NCBI RefSeq assembly: GCF_006716115.1
Contig: NZ_VFOO01000001.1
Span: forward strand, 1,736,001 to 1,800,000
DNA: 64,000 nucleotides
DNA from: Subtercola boreus
GTDB lineage: Bacteria > Actinomycetota > Actinomycetes > Actinomycetales > Microbacteriaceae
Direction: 5' to 3'
The translations under genes and the position numbers were made by a program. The notes beneath the pieces are model-generated. The model ran no database searches. It saw nothing but the letters and a program-made list of their open reading frames with translations, and was not told where the DNA came from. Below, one piece after another: positions 1 to 9,179 of the stretch (within the stretch, counting starts at the first letter, position 1; every line of letters begins with the position of its first letter).

Positions 1-1678
1 GGATGGCGCTGATCGACTCGCGAGCGATGATGCGCGCACCGATGGCTGCCTGGATCGGAACCTCGAACTGCTGCCGCGGAATCAGCTTCTTCAGCCGCTC
101 GGTCATCAGCACGCCGTAGGCGTAGGCCTTGTCTTTGTGCACGATGGCGCTGAAGGCGTCGACCGCCTCGCCCTGCAGCAGGATGTCGACCTTCACGAGG
201 TCGGCCTCCTGCTCGCCGATGGGCTCGTAGTCGAGGCTCGCGTAGCCCTGCGTTCGGCTCTTGAGGTGGTCGAAGAAGTCGAAGACGATCTCGCCGAGGG
301 GCATGTGGTAGTGGAGTTCGACGCGGTCGGTTCCGACGTACTCCATGCCGTCGAGGCTGCCGCGGCGGCCCTGGCAGAGTTCCATGATCGTGCCGACGTA
401 GTCTTTCGGCGCGAGGATCGACGCCTTGACCATCGGCTCGCTGACGCTCTTGATCTTGCCGCCCGGGAACTCGCTCGGATTCGTGACGGTGACCGTCTTC
501 TTGTCGTCGGTGGTCACCTCGTAGATGACGCTCGGTGCGGTGGCGATGAGGTCGAGGTTGAACTCCCGTTCGAGGCGCTCGGTGATGATCTCGAGATGCA
601 GGAGGCCGAGGAACCCGCAGCGGAAGCCGAAGCCGAGTGCCACGGAGGTCTCGGGCTCGTAGACCAACGCCGCATCGCTGAGCTTCAGCTTGTCGAGGGC
701 CTCGCGGAGGATCGGGTAGTCCGATCCGTCGATCGGGTAGAGCCCCGAGAACACCATCGGCTTCGGCTCGGAGTAGCCCTTCAGCGCGACCGTCGCCGGG
801 CGGAGGTGCGTCGTGACGGTGTCGCCGACCTTCGAGAGCCGCACATCTTTCACGCCCGTGATGAGGTACCCGACCTCACCGACCGCCAGCCCCTTGCTGG
901 GCGTCGGCTCCGGCGAGCTCACGCCGATCTCCAGCACCTCGTGCGTGGATTTGGTACTCATCATCATGATCTTCTCGCGCGGCGTGAGCCTGCCGTCGAT
1001 CATGCGCACGTAGGTGATCACTCCGCGGTAGGCGTCGTAGACCGAGTCGAAGATCATCGCGCGCGGGGGTGCGTCGATGTCCCCGACGGGTGCCGGGATG
1101 CTCTGCACCACCAGGTCGAGCAGCTCCTCGACCCCCATGCCGGTCTTGCCGCTGACGCGCAGCACGTCTTCGGCCCGGCCGCCGATGAGGCCGGCGAGCT
1201 CCTCGGCGTACTTGTCGGGGTCTGCGGCGGGCAGGTCGATCTTGTTCAGGACCGGGATGATCGTCAGGTCGTTGTCGAGCGCGAGGTAGAGGTTGGCGAG
1301 GGTCTGCGCCTCGATGCCCTGTGCGGCATCCACCAGCAGGATCGCGCCCTCGCAGGCCGCCAGCGACCGGCTGACCTCGTAGGTGAAGTCGACGTGGCCA
1401 GGGGTGTCGATCATGTTGAGCGCGTAGGTCTGGCCGTTCTGGGACCACGGCATGCGCACGGCCTGGCTCTTGATGGTGATGCCGCGCTCACGCTCGATGT
1501 CCATGCGGTCGAGGTATTGGGCTCGCATGTCGCGGTCGCTGACCACACCGGTGATCTGCAGCATGCGGTCGGCCAGGGTCGACTTGCCGTGGTCGATGTG
1601 CGCGATGATGCAGAAGTTGCGGATGAACGCGGGGTCGGTCGACGCCGGCTGGAGTTCCTGTAGTGCTCTGGGGCTCAC
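1..1678 (-). CDS. lepA: Elongation factor 4 (LepA), C-terminus cut by window edge
   Basis: Ribosome-associated translational GTPase that back-translocates or remodels stalled ribosomes. The minus-strand reading gives the N-terminus [20 protein letters not shown] followed by the G1 loop AHIDHGKST, switch region [12 protein letters not shown] and the G3 motif DTPGHVDF, all diagnostic of LepA. The last readable residues, [20 protein letters not shown], match the LepA C-terminal domain, so only about 55 residues lie outside the window. I chose GTG at 1678 because GAGG sits 5 nt upstream; an in-frame GTG at 1735 has no ribosome site. The opposite strand has a 508-codon open frame here, which I read as a high-GC shadow. 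Confidence 0.96.
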   Translation of the reverse strand, partial: MSPRALQELQPASTDPAFIRNFCIIAHIDHGKSTLADRMLQITGVVSDRDMRAQYLDRMDIERERGITIKSQAVRMPWSQNGQTYALNMIDTPGHVDFTYEVSRSLAACEGAILLVDAAQGIEAQTLANLYLALDNDLTIIPVLNKIDLPAADPDKYAEELAGLIGGRAEDVLRVSGKTGMGVEELLDLVVQSIPAPVGDIDAPPRAMIFDSVYDAYRGVITYVRMIDGRLTPREKIMMMSTKSTHEVLEIGVSSPEPTPSKGLAVGEVGYLITGVKDVRLSKVGDTVTTHLRPATVALKGYSEPKPMVFSGLYPIDGSDYPILREALDKLKLSDAALVYEPETSVALGFGFRCGFLGLLHLEIITERLEREFNLDLIATAPSVIYEVTTDDKKTVTVTNPSEFPGGKIKSVSEPMVKASILAPKDYVGTIMELCQGRRGSLDGMEYVGTDRVELHYHMPLGEIVFDFFDHLKSRTQGYASLDYEPIGEQEADLVKVDILLQGEAVDAFSAIVHKDKAYAYGVLMTERLKKLIPRQQFEVPIQAAIGARIIARESISAI

Positions 1679-1831
1679 GCGTTCCTCAAGATTTTTCGGC
1701 GATGCTGCTGCGGGTGGTGCTGTCGATGTGCTCACAGAAGTTTACGAGACAGATGCACCCGGCGGTTCCCGGCCCCCAAACCTGTGGAGAGCTGACGGGA
1801 ATCTCTGGGCTGTGGAGGAGTTGAAAGAGGT

Positions 1832-2743
1832 ATGAGTATCTTTCTGACCGGTGCGACCGGTTTCGTAGGTTCAGCAGTTCTCCGCCAGCTCCTGGCCCAG
1901 GGACGAGAGGTGACAGCCCTCGTCCGCTCGGGCGAGAAGGCCGCCACGGTGAGCGAGCTCGGGGCGAAGGCCGTGGTCGGCGACATCACCGACACACAGT
2001 TGCTCGAAGAGCAGGCGCTCCTGAGCGACGGGGTCATCCACCTCGCCTCCCCCGGCGACGAGACGAGCGCGGCCGTCGACGACGCACTCGTCACCGCCGT
2101 CTTCGCCGGCCTCGAAGGCAGCGACAAGCCGTACGTGCACACCGGCGGCGTCTGGGTTCTCGGCAACGGCGCCGAACTGACCGAGTCCACGCCCCAGGAT
2201 CCGCCGGCGATCACTGCGTGGCGCGGAGCCGTCGAGCAGCGGGTGCTCGGCGCCGAAGGGGTCAGGACGACCCTGATCATGCCCGGCATCGTGTACGGCT
2301 ACGGCCAGGGCATCCCGAACATGGTGGTGCACGCACCGCGCACGACCGTCGTCTCCGGCGAGACGGGTGCGGCAGGTGAGTCGTCGCTGAAACTGATCGG
2401 CAGCGGCGACCAGCACTGGAGCACGGTGTTCGTCGACGACCTCGCCGAGCTCTACATCCTGGCGTTCGACAAGGCCGCGGCCGGCAGTGTGTACCTCGGC
2501 GTCGGCGGGGAGAACCCGACCGTTCGCCAGCTGGGTGAGGCGGCTGCCACCGCCGCCGGTCTCGAAGGCCGCGTGTCGCCGTCGACGGACGAGGAGACGT
2601 TCGAGATGCTCGGCAAGCCGTTCGCCGAAGCTCTGCTGCTCGACCAGCAGGCCACCGGATCGGCCGCGCGGAGCGACCTCGGCTGGGAGCCGAAGGGGCC
2701 TTCGCTCCTCGACGAGCTGAGCACCGGCTCCTACGCGGGCTGA
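1832..2743 (+). CDS. NAD(P)-dependent epimerase/dehydratase (extended SDR)
   Basis: 303-residue protein of the extended short-chain dehydrogenase family. It opens with the Rossmann glycine motif TGATGFVGSAV (residues 6-16) and keeps the fold of atypical epimerases that act on nucleotide sugars or flavonoid-like substrates. The classical YxxxK pair is not evident: the expected region reads ITAWRGAVEQRVL, so this is likely one of the atypical NmrA/epimerase-like members and the substrate cannot be named. Ribosome site AGAGG lies close to the ATG. It is convergent with the aminotransferase, their ends overlapping by 13 bp. Confidence 0.85.
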   Translation: MSIFLTGATGFVGSAVLRQLLAQGREVTALVRSGEKAATVSELGAKAVVGDITDTQLLEEQALLSDGVIHLASPGDETSAAVDDALVTAVFAGLEGSDKPYVHTGGVWVLGNGAELTESTPQDPPAITAWRGAVEQRVLGAEGVRTTLIMPGIVYGYGQGIPNMVVHAPRTTVVSGETGAAGESSLKLIGSGDQHWSTVFVDDLAELYILAFDKAAAGSVYLGVGGENPTVRQLGEAAATAAGLEGRVSPSTDEETFEMLGKPFAEALLLDQQATGSAARSDLGWEPKGPSLLDELSTGSYAG

Positions 2744-3924
2744 CCCGCCGAGCGCGGCGGCGTCGGAAGGCGCCGGATGCCCGTCTCGATGTCGTGCGGG
2801 GAGGCGGCCACGCACAGGCGGATCCAGCCCTCGCCGTGACGCCCGAACGCACTGCCCGGGGCCACTGCCACGCGCTGCTCGAGCAGGAAACGTTCCGCCC
2901 ATTCGGCGACGTCACCCTTCGTCGCATACGAGACATCCACCCACAGATAGAAGGCACCGGACGGCTCGAGATACCGGATCCCGAGCTCGTCGAGCAGGCG
3001 CGTGGCGACGCCGAGGTTCTCCCGGTAGTGGGCGGCCGCGGCGGCGACATGTTCCTGCGGGCCGGTGATCGCCGCAACAGCCGCCCGCTGGGTGGGTGTG
3101 TTGATGCAACTGATCATCGCCTCCTGCGCCGACCGCATCAGGGCGGCCATGCCGGGCGGGGTCACGAGGTACCCGATCCGAGCTCCGGTCAGGGCGTAGG
3201 TCTTCGAGAGCGAGAAGACGGAGAAGACGCGGTCGTCAGTGTCGAGGGAGGCGACGCTCGTGTGCAGGGCACCGTAGGTGAAGCACTCGTAGACCTCGTC
3301 GCTCAGGATCCACAGGTCGTGCTTCTTCGCAAAGGCCAGCAGGTTCTCGATGACGTGCTTCGGAAAGATGGCGCCGAGCGGGTTGGACGGCGAGTTGATG
3401 ATGATCATGCGCGTGCGGCCTGTCACCAGGCGTTCGAGCTCATCGAGGTCGGGGAGGAAGTCGTTGCTGAGCTTCAGGGTGTAGGGAACCGGCACGGCGG
3501 AGATCATCCGGGCGTTCATGGCGAAGGTCGAATATCCCGGATCAGGCAGCAGCACCTCGTCGCCCGGAGCGAGCGTGAGCGTCATCGCGAGGTAGAGCGC
3601 ATGCATGCCGCCGTTCGTCACCCAGACCTGCTCGGTGTCGACGGTGATGTCGTTCTGCCGCTCCAGTTTGTCGACGATGGCCTGACGGAGCTCCGGAATG
3701 CCGCCGTTCGGGGTGTAGTCGGTGTCGTCGGCCCGCCAGGCGCTCTCGGCGACCTCGAGGATGTGCGGCGCGACGGCCACATCCGGCTCGCCGACCGCCA
3801 GGAACACGACGTCGTCGAGCGACTGGGCGAGTTCGAAGATGCGCCGGATGCCGGACGGGGGGACGGAGTCCATGTGGGCAGCAAGACTGGGCATACCCTC
3901 AACGGTAGTATGTTTGTCGTTCAC
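2731..3924 (-). CDS. PLP-dependent aminotransferase, class I/II
   Basis: 397-residue fold-type I aminotransferase, usual length for the family. Visible motifs are GEPDVAVAPHI near the N-terminus, DYTPNGGIPELRQAI, the cofactor-binding NSPSNPLG, the DEVYECF strand holding the PLP-ring aspartate, and SLSKTYALTGARIGY with the Schiff-base lysine. The substrate is not predictable from sequence; relatives handle aspartate, aromatic or branched amino acids. Start is uncertain: GTG at 3924 is the longest reading without a good ribosome site; an ATG at 3894 is preceded by GAGGG but too closely. Monocistronic, minus strand, facing the rpsT promoter region. Confidence 0.9.
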   Translation of the reverse strand: MNDKHTTVEGMPSLAAHMDSVPPSGIRRIFELAQSLDDVVFLAVGEPDVAVAPHILEVAESAWRADDTDYTPNGGIPELRQAIVDKLERQNDITVDTEQVWVTNGGMHALYLAMTLTLAPGDEVLLPDPGYSTFAMNARMISAVPVPYTLKLSNDFLPDLDELERLVTGRTRMIIINSPSNPLGAIFPKHVIENLLAFAKKHDLWILSDEVYECFTYGALHTSVASLDTDDRVFSVFSLSKTYALTGARIGYLVTPPGMAALMRSAQEAMISCINTPTQRAAVAAITGPQEHVAAAAAHYRENLGVATRLLDELGIRYLEPSGAFYLWVDVSYATKGDVAEWAERFLLEQRVAVAPGSAFGRHGEGWIRLCVAASPHDIETGIRRLPTPPRSAGQPA

Positions 3925-4081
3925 GCCAGCTACTGGTAGCGTTGACCCTTGGCTTCCGTAGCCGCGCCCGAGGCGTTCCGACTCACTGACGTTTTATGGT
4001 CGTGATTCAAGTATTCGTCTGCGCGGGCTGCGATTCATCACATCAGAAATTTACAGACCAACAGATACAGAGGGTATTTCA

Positions 4082-4345
4082 GTGGCAAACATCAAGTCCC
4101 AGATCAAGCGAATCGGCACCAACGCCAAGGCTCACGAGCGCAACAAGGCCGTCAAGAGTGAGCTGAAGACGGCCATCCGCGCCGTCAAGTCGAGCGTTGC
4201 AGCCGGCGACAAGGAAAAGGCCGCCACGGCGCTGACCCTCGCGAGCAAGAAGCTCGACAAGGCCGCCAGCAAGGGCGTCATCCACAAGAACCAGGCTGCG
4301 AACCGCAAGTCGTCGATCAGCAAGTCGGTCGCCGCGCTGAGCTAA
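4082..4345 (+). CDS. rpsT: 30S ribosomal protein S20
   Basis: 87-residue lysine/alanine-rich protein that binds 16S rRNA early in small-subunit assembly. N-terminus [20 protein letters not shown] and C-terminus [19 protein letters not shown] are typical of actinobacterial S20, and length matches the family. Starts with GTG, preceded by GAGGG with 7 nt spacing. It is transcribed alone, opposite to holA, and ends in a strong bidirectional terminator. The 157-bp upstream region must hold its promoter, but I cannot place -35/-10 boxes with confidence. Confidence 0.98.
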   Translation: MANIKSQIKRIGTNAKAHERNKAVKSELKTAIRAVKSSVAAGDKEKAATALTLASKKLDKAASKGVIHKNQAANRKSSISKSVAALS

Positions 4346-4389
4346 TTTAGCTCCGCGCGCGCTTCTCGCGCTCCGCTGTACCAGCTTCG

Positions 4390-4415
4390 AAAAGCCCCGC
4401 CTCGGCGGGGCTTTT
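4390..4415. terminator. Bidirectional Rho-independent terminator between rpsT and holA
   Basis: Perfect inverted repeat: AAAAGCCCCGCC, 2-nt loop TC, GGCGGGGCTTTT. The A-run on one side and T-run on the other give a U-tract on both strands, so it can end both rpsT (+) and the holA operon (-). Confidence 0.93.
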
Positions 4416-4505
4416 CTGCGCTCCGCGGCTGGCGATTCGCGAGGGCCGATCCTGGTCGACTCGGCGCACGCAGGAGAGCCGCAGAGGCGAGGCGGGAGGT
4501 GGGCG

Positions 4506-5582
4506 TCAGCGCTCGCCGCGCGAGGCGACGGTGGCGATCATCCGTTCGAGGGAGTAGACGGGGTCGCGGCTGCCGCCCTTGATGTTCTCGTCGGTCTCCG
4601 CCAGGATCTGGATGCTGCGGCCGAGGCCCTCTCCGGTCCAGCCCTGGAGGTCGCGGCGAGCGCGGTCGATCTGCCAGGGTGCGAGACCGAGTTGTCCGGC
4701 CAGCTGCCCGCCGGCACCCCGTGACCCGAGGACCTTCGCCATCGTGCGGAGCTTCATCGCGAAGGCGGCGACCATCGGCACCGGGTCGGCTCCGGTCGCG
4801 AGCGCGTGGCGCAGGAGCGTGAGCGCCTCCCCGTAGTGCCCCGCGATCGCGCTGTCGGCCACGGCGAAGGCGTTCGTCTCCACCCGCCCGGAGTAGTACT
4901 TCTCGACCGTGACCTCGGTGATCTCGTCGCTGGTGTCGGCGATGAGTTGGCCGCAGGCGCTCGACAGTTCGGCCAGATCGTCGGTGAACGCGGAGACCAG
5001 CGCCCGCACGGCGCTCGGTGTGACACGACGGCCCGCGGCCTTGAACTCCGCCACGGCGAAATCGTAACGCTCGGAATCCTTCTTCAGCTCGGCGCAGACC
5101 ACCTCCACCACGTCGCCCGTGCTGGCGCGAACCGCGTCGAGCAGGCGTTTGCCGCGCACTCCCCCACCGTGCCGGAGCACGACCGTGGTGTCGTCGGCCG
5201 GGTACCCCAGGTACTCGATCGTCTCGGCGATGAACGCGTCGGTGCACTTCTCGACGGACGCCACCCTGATCATCCGCGGCTCGCCGAACAGCGAAGGGCT
5301 CGCCATGGTGAGCAGCTCCCCCGGCGCGTACCCGGAGGCGTCGATGTCGACGATCTCGAGGCTCGGGTCTTCAGCCTTCAGCAGCTCCCGGAGCTGGCGG
5401 ATGGCGCGCTCGGCCAGGAAGGTCTCCGTGCCCGACACGAGCACCACGGAGGCTGGCCGGATCTGCTCCCAGGTCAGTTGCGGGATGACCGGCGCCGGCG
5501 CCTTCGTCGAGCCTCTGGCCGCACCGGATCCGCCCGCGCCTCCCCGCGCGGCTCCCGCACGCGACCCTCTCACAGCAGCCAC
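4506..5582 (-). CDS. holA: DNA polymerase III delta subunit
   Basis: Clamp-loader subunit that opens the beta sliding clamp. 358 residues from the chosen GTG. The first ~25 residues are Gly/Ala/Arg-rich, then the HolA core starts at PVIPQLTWEQIRPASVVLVSG, with ETFLAERAIRQL and SPSLFGEPRMIRV typical of the N-terminal domain, and the C-terminal collar helices (LAPWQIDRARRDLQGW, SLERMIATVA). I chose GTG at 5582, which has GAGG 5 nt upstream and lies 7 nt past the comEC stop; an in-frame TTG at 5609 inside comEC is less likely. Translationally coupled to comEC. Confidence 0.92.
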   Translation of the reverse strand: MAAVRGSRAGAARGGAGGSGAARGSTKAPAPVIPQLTWEQIRPASVVLVSGTETFLAERAIRQLRELLKAEDPSLEIVDIDASGYAPGELLTMASPSLFGEPRMIRVASVEKCTDAFIAETIEYLGYPADDTTVVLRHGGGVRGKRLLDAVRASTGDVVEVVCAELKKDSERYDFAVAEFKAAGRRVTPSAVRALVSAFTDDLAELSSACGQLIADTSDEITEVTVEKYYSGRVETNAFAVADSAIAGHYGEALTLLRHALATGADPVPMVAAFAMKLRTMAKVLGSRGAGGQLAGQLGLAPWQIDRARRDLQGWTGEGLGRSIQILAETDENIKGGSRDPVYSLERMIATVASRGER

Positions 5583-5589
5583 AACACCC

Positions 5590-8262
5590 TCACTTCGGTC
5601 GAGCTTCAACCCTAGCCTGACCCTCCGACCACACGACGATCCCCTCAGGCGACGGGGCCAGCACGATCATCCCCAGCAGGTCTGTGCGGTAGGCGGCCGT
5701 GCCGGCCCGGGTGAGGATTCCGAGCAGCCGGTCGGTCGGATGCCCGTACCGGTTGTCCGCTCCGACGGAGACCAGGCCCACCTCCGCCGTGATCGCCTGG
5801 TAGAACGGCTCGCTCTGGTCGGCACTGCCGTGGTGGGCGACCTTCACGACGTCGACGTCGGGGAGCGCGTCCCCCGGGGAACCGGAGACGGCGCTCGCGT
5901 GCGCGAGGAGTCGCTGCGAGTCCTCGCCGAGATCCCCGAGAAAGAGAGAACTGATCGACCCGGAGAACTGTACGGTGACGCTCGCGTCGTTGCCGCGGAG
6001 AGCCGTGCCCGCCTCCGGCCACAGCACCTTCCAGCCGATGTCGCCGAGCGAACCGGTGTCGCCCCGTCGCGCCTGCCGCACGTCCGCTCCGGCCGCGGTG
6101 AGAGTCGTTGCCATCCGTTCGTCACGGGCATCCTCCGGCGGGCCCATCAGAACGGTGCCCACGCGCCCGACGACCGCGTCGAGGCCGCCGACGTGATCGA
6201 GGTCGTAGTGGGTGAGCACCAGCAGGTCGACGGCCTCGATGTGGAGCTCGTCGAGGCAGGCGTGCAGGAGGGTCGGGTCGGGGCCGACATCGACCAACGC
6301 GATGCGGTCGGGCTGGTCTGGCCCGGCCCCCGCACTTCGCACCACGACGGCGTCACCCTGGCCGATGTCGCAGGCCGCGATCTGCCAGTCGGCCGGCCAC
6401 CCGATCGCCGGAAAAACGGTGCCCGAGAGCGTGGAGCCGAGGTAGACGGCGAGCGTGAGCAGCAGGACGCCGCCGGAGAGAAGGCGCACGGTGCGCCCGG
6501 CGTCACGCCGTCGCGGGCCGGGTGTCCGAGGTGGAGAGGGCAGCGGGAGCTGCGGGTGTGGCTGGGTCACCTGGGTTGGCGCGGCGTGCGGTCGGAGCAA
6601 CAGCAGCACGAGGCCGGCGGCGCTGACGAGCACCACCAGCAGGATGCCCGCGACTCCTGCTGGCCAGGGCAGGGCGCTCCCCGGTGCTGTCGCGAAGAAC
6701 CGGGCGACGCCGGCGATCCACGAGGCGGGCACCCAGGTGAGCCACGCGCCGACCGGAGCGAGGAACGGAACGGCAACTCCCCCGACGCACGACACGAGCC
6801 CGAGCACCGTGGCCACGGGAGCAGCGGGCTCAGCGAGCAGGTTGGCCGGCACGCTGTACGTGGAGATGGTCGGCGTGAGTAGCACGAGCACGGGCTGGCA
6901 GGCTAGCTGGGCCGCCAGGGGGACGGCGATGACGAGGGAGAGCCAGCCGGGCATCCACCTCGACAGGGACCCGTGCAGCGGCTTCGCGAGCACGAGGAGT
7001 CCGGCGGTGGCGAGCACCGAGAGCGCGAGGCCGTAGTTGCGGGCGAGCCACGGGTCGCAGGCGAGCAGGATGATCGTCGCGAGCCCGAGCGCGGGCAGAC
7101 CCTTCGGCGGCCGACCCGAAGCGAGCGTGACCAGCACGATGGTCGCCATGACCGCAGCGCGAAGCACGCTCGACGAGGGAGTGACCAGCACGACGAACGC
7201 GGTCATGACGGTGAGCGACAGCACGATCCGGGCGCGACGGGAGAGCCCGGCCACTCCGCCGAGAAGCATGATGGCCGCCACGACGATGGCACAGTTCGCC
7301 CCCGAGACGGCGGTGAGATGGCTGAGTCCACTGCCTTTCATCTGAGCGTCGAGGTCGTCGCTGACGAGGTTGACGTCGCCGATGGCGAGACCGGGAACGA
7401 GTTGTCCGCCGTCGCCCGGCAGGCCGACGGCACTCTGCCGGAAGGAGGCGCGAAGCCCATTCGCCCAGCCCAGGTACCAGGGCGAGGGCTCGAGGAGGGT
7501 GGGTGACCTGTCGGTGTAGAGCAGGGCGACGACACTCTCGCCGGGGTCTGTCGGTCGAAGGCTGCCCGTCGCTTCGAGGTGTTCGCCGATCTCGTATTGG
7601 GGCGTGTCTGCTCCTGCACGGACGAACACCATCACGGGCATCTGCGCCTCAACCGAGGTCGATCCGGAGCGCACAGAGAGGGCGGTGGCGGTGAACCGGA
7701 GCTGCGTCTCGCTCGCCGCCTGCGGCGTGGGGTCGGAGGCGACCGGTGCGGAGGCCACGGTGAGCTGAACCGTGACCGTGTGCGCGAGCAGTGGCGCCAG
7801 CGCTACAGGATCGCGGTCGGGGAGCTGCGCGGCCACGGAGGTCGAGACGAGCCCGCCTGCGGCGAAGCAGAGAGCGGTCGCGGTCAGCAGCGTTCCAACC
7901 GCGGTCCGGAGCGGCCCCCGCCGTGTGGCGCCAGCTCGCACCGCCCGCCTCGATGGGCTCCGCCGTAGCGGGCCAACATCCAACTTGGCCCGCTCGATGC
8001 CTCGCGGAAGCGGGACAAACATAAGGACGATCACAATCAGGAGTACAGCTACGGATGCCGCAAAGAAGACAGATGCGCACCAGCCCGCGGCCTCGGCGAG
8101 CGCCGCGCGAGGCAGCCCGACCAGCAGCCCCGCCACCAGCCAGCAGCAGGCGGCCGGAACCACCAACCGCAGGTCGGACAGAGCCACCGTGGGAGCGTTG
8201 GCGGTGAAGGCCGGACGGGCCGGCTTCGCCGCAGGGGTGCCCTGGGATGCGGGCCGGGTCAT
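5590..8262 (-). CDS. comEC: ComEC/Rec2-type DNA uptake channel with metallo-beta-lactamase domain
   Basis: 890-residue polytopic membrane protein that carries transforming DNA across the cytoplasmic membrane. Two N-terminal hydrophobic segments, a DUF4131-like/OB region (residues ~140-270), then the competence membrane domain beginning at LTAVSGANCAIVVA, followed by a C-terminal metallo-beta-lactamase domain with LTHYDLDHVGG (HxxxDH zinc ligands). Length is in the family range. The ATG overlaps the comEA stop (ATGA), and holA follows directly, giving comEA-comEC-holA. Whether the organism is naturally competent cannot be judged, as no pilus genes are in view. Confidence 0.94.
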   Translation of the reverse strand: MTRPASQGTPAAKPARPAFTANAPTVALSDLRLVVPAACCWLVAGLLVGLPRAALAEAAGWCASVFFAASVAVLLIVIVLMFVPLPRGIERAKLDVGPLRRSPSRRAVRAGATRRGPLRTAVGTLLTATALCFAAGGLVSTSVAAQLPDRDPVALAPLLAHTVTVQLTVASAPVASDPTPQAASETQLRFTATALSVRSGSTSVEAQMPVMVFVRAGADTPQYEIGEHLEATGSLRPTDPGESVVALLYTDRSPTLLEPSPWYLGWANGLRASFRQSAVGLPGDGGQLVPGLAIGDVNLVSDDLDAQMKGSGLSHLTAVSGANCAIVVAAIMLLGGVAGLSRRARIVLSLTVMTAFVVLVTPSSSVLRAAVMATIVLVTLASGRPPKGLPALGLATIILLACDPWLARNYGLALSVLATAGLLVLAKPLHGSLSRWMPGWLSLVIAVPLAAQLACQPVLVLLTPTISTYSVPANLLAEPAAPVATVLGLVSCVGGVAVPFLAPVGAWLTWVPASWIAGVARFFATAPGSALPWPAGVAGILLVVLVSAAGLVLLLLRPHAAPTQVTQPHPQLPLPSPPRTPGPRRRDAGRTVRLLSGGVLLLTLAVYLGSTLSGTVFPAIGWPADWQIAACDIGQGDAVVVRSAGAGPDQPDRIALVDVGPDPTLLHACLDELHIEAVDLLVLTHYDLDHVGGLDAVVGRVGTVLMGPPEDARDERMATTLTAAGADVRQARRGDTGSLGDIGWKVLWPEAGTALRGNDASVTVQFSGSISSLFLGDLGEDSQRLLAHASAVSGSPGDALPDVDVVKVAHHGSADQSEPFYQAITAEVGLVSVGADNRYGHPTDRLLGILTRAGTAAYRTDLLGMIVLAPSPEGIVVWSEGQARVEARPK

Positions 8263-9116
8263 GTCGTCACCAGCGGGGCCAGGGCCTCGAAGGTCTTGTC
8301 GCCGACACCGGACACGTTCTTCAGGTCGTCGACCTGCGTGAAACGGCCGTTCTCGGTGCGCCAGGCGATGATGCGCTGGGCCATGGCCGGTCCGACGTGC
8401 GGAAGAGTCTCCAGGGTGGCCTGGTCGGCGGTGTTCAGGTTGACGAGAGGGGGCGGCGGGCCGCCCACGCCACCCACTGCTCCGGCACCGCCCACGCCAC
8501 CGGCGCCGCTCCCGCTGCCTCCGGCACCCGACCCGGGAGACCCCGGGGGCAGGGAAGCTCCCTGTTCCGGGATCACCAGCTGCTCCCCATCCGCCATCAC
8601 GCGGGCGAGGTTCTGCCGGCCCTGGTCGGCTTTCTCGCTGAAACCCCCGGCAGCCGAGATCGCGTCGATCACCCGGTCACCGGAGTGGAGCTCGAAGAGC
8701 CCCGGATGCACGACCGCCCCCAGCACGTGCACGAGGATCAGCGTCTCCGACGAATGACCCACCGGGGCAGACGCCTCCGCCGAGGCGGGAGCGAGGGTGG
8801 CACCATGCGCGCCCGAGACCGTGGACCCAGACGGACCTCCCGCGCCAGAGGGCAGCGCGACCACCTCGGCCCGCCCGTGGCCAGCGAACATCGACACGAG
8901 GACGGCGCACACCAGGGCGACGATCACGAGCACCACGGCGGCGCCCACGCCGAGCCGGAGTCTCGAACGGGCGGCAGGCGGCTCCAGCTCAGGCTCCAGC
9001 TCAGAATCGCGCCCGGGCACCTCGATCTCCCACGGCAGCGGCACAGTCGCAGCCGCCCGCGCCGCAGGCACACCAGGCCTCTCAGACCTGCCACTCACAC
9101 CGGGTACATCGCGCAT
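8259..9116 (-). CDS. comEA: ComEA family DNA-binding receptor
   Basis: 285-residue membrane-anchored DNA receptor. Cytoplasmic N-terminus, one membrane segment at about residues 53-75 (LGVGAAVVLVIVALVCAVLV), an SLBB-type domain (LILVHVLGAVVHPGLFEL), a Gly/Ser linker (residues ~190-225) and a C-terminal double helix-hairpin-helix (LNTADQATLETLPHVGPAMA then VSGVGDKTFEALAPLV) that binds double-stranded DNA. The ATG lies 6 nt after a TACGGT -10 box, so the transcript is probably leaderless. First gene of comEA-comEC-holA. Confidence 0.95.
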   Translation of the reverse strand: MRDVPGVSGRSERPGVPAARAAATVPLPWEIEVPGRDSELEPELEPPAARSRLRLGVGAAVVLVIVALVCAVLVSMFAGHGRAEVVALPSGAGGPSGSTVSGAHGATLAPASAEASAPVGHSSETLILVHVLGAVVHPGLFELHSGDRVIDAISAAGGFSEKADQGRQNLARVMADGEQLVIPEQGASLPPGSPGSGAGGSGSGAGGVGGAGAVGGVGGPPPPLVNLNTADQATLETLPHVGPAMAQRIIAWRTENGRFTQVDDLKNVSGVGDKTFEALAPLVTT

Positions 9117-9122
9117 GCACCG

Positions 9123-9128
9123 ACCGTA
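9123..9128 (-). promoter_or_regulatory. -10 box of comEA, probable leaderless promoter
   Basis: TACGGT on the minus strand, separated from the comEA ATG by exactly 6 nt, so transcription would start at or next to the start codon. No ribosome site is present upstream of the ATG, which fits. Confidence 0.55.
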
Positions 9129-9130
9129 CG

Positions 9131-9161
9131 AAACAGAAAGGGCCGAGCATCCGCCCGGCCC
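9131..9161 (-). terminator. Terminator of leuS
   Basis: On the minus strand GGGCCG, 10-nt loop, CGGCCC, followed by TTTCTGTTT. It lies 19 nt past the leuS stop and directly upstream of the comEA -10 box, so it separates leuS from the com operon. Confidence 0.7.
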
Positions 9162-9179
9162 CGAATCTGTGGAGAACTG

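Noticed and set aside
137-1663. 508-codon open frame on the + strand
   Set aside because: It is antisense to lepA, whose motifs are unmistakable; composition (Arg/Val/Asp/Glu-rich) and lack of any domain mark it as a high-GC shadow.
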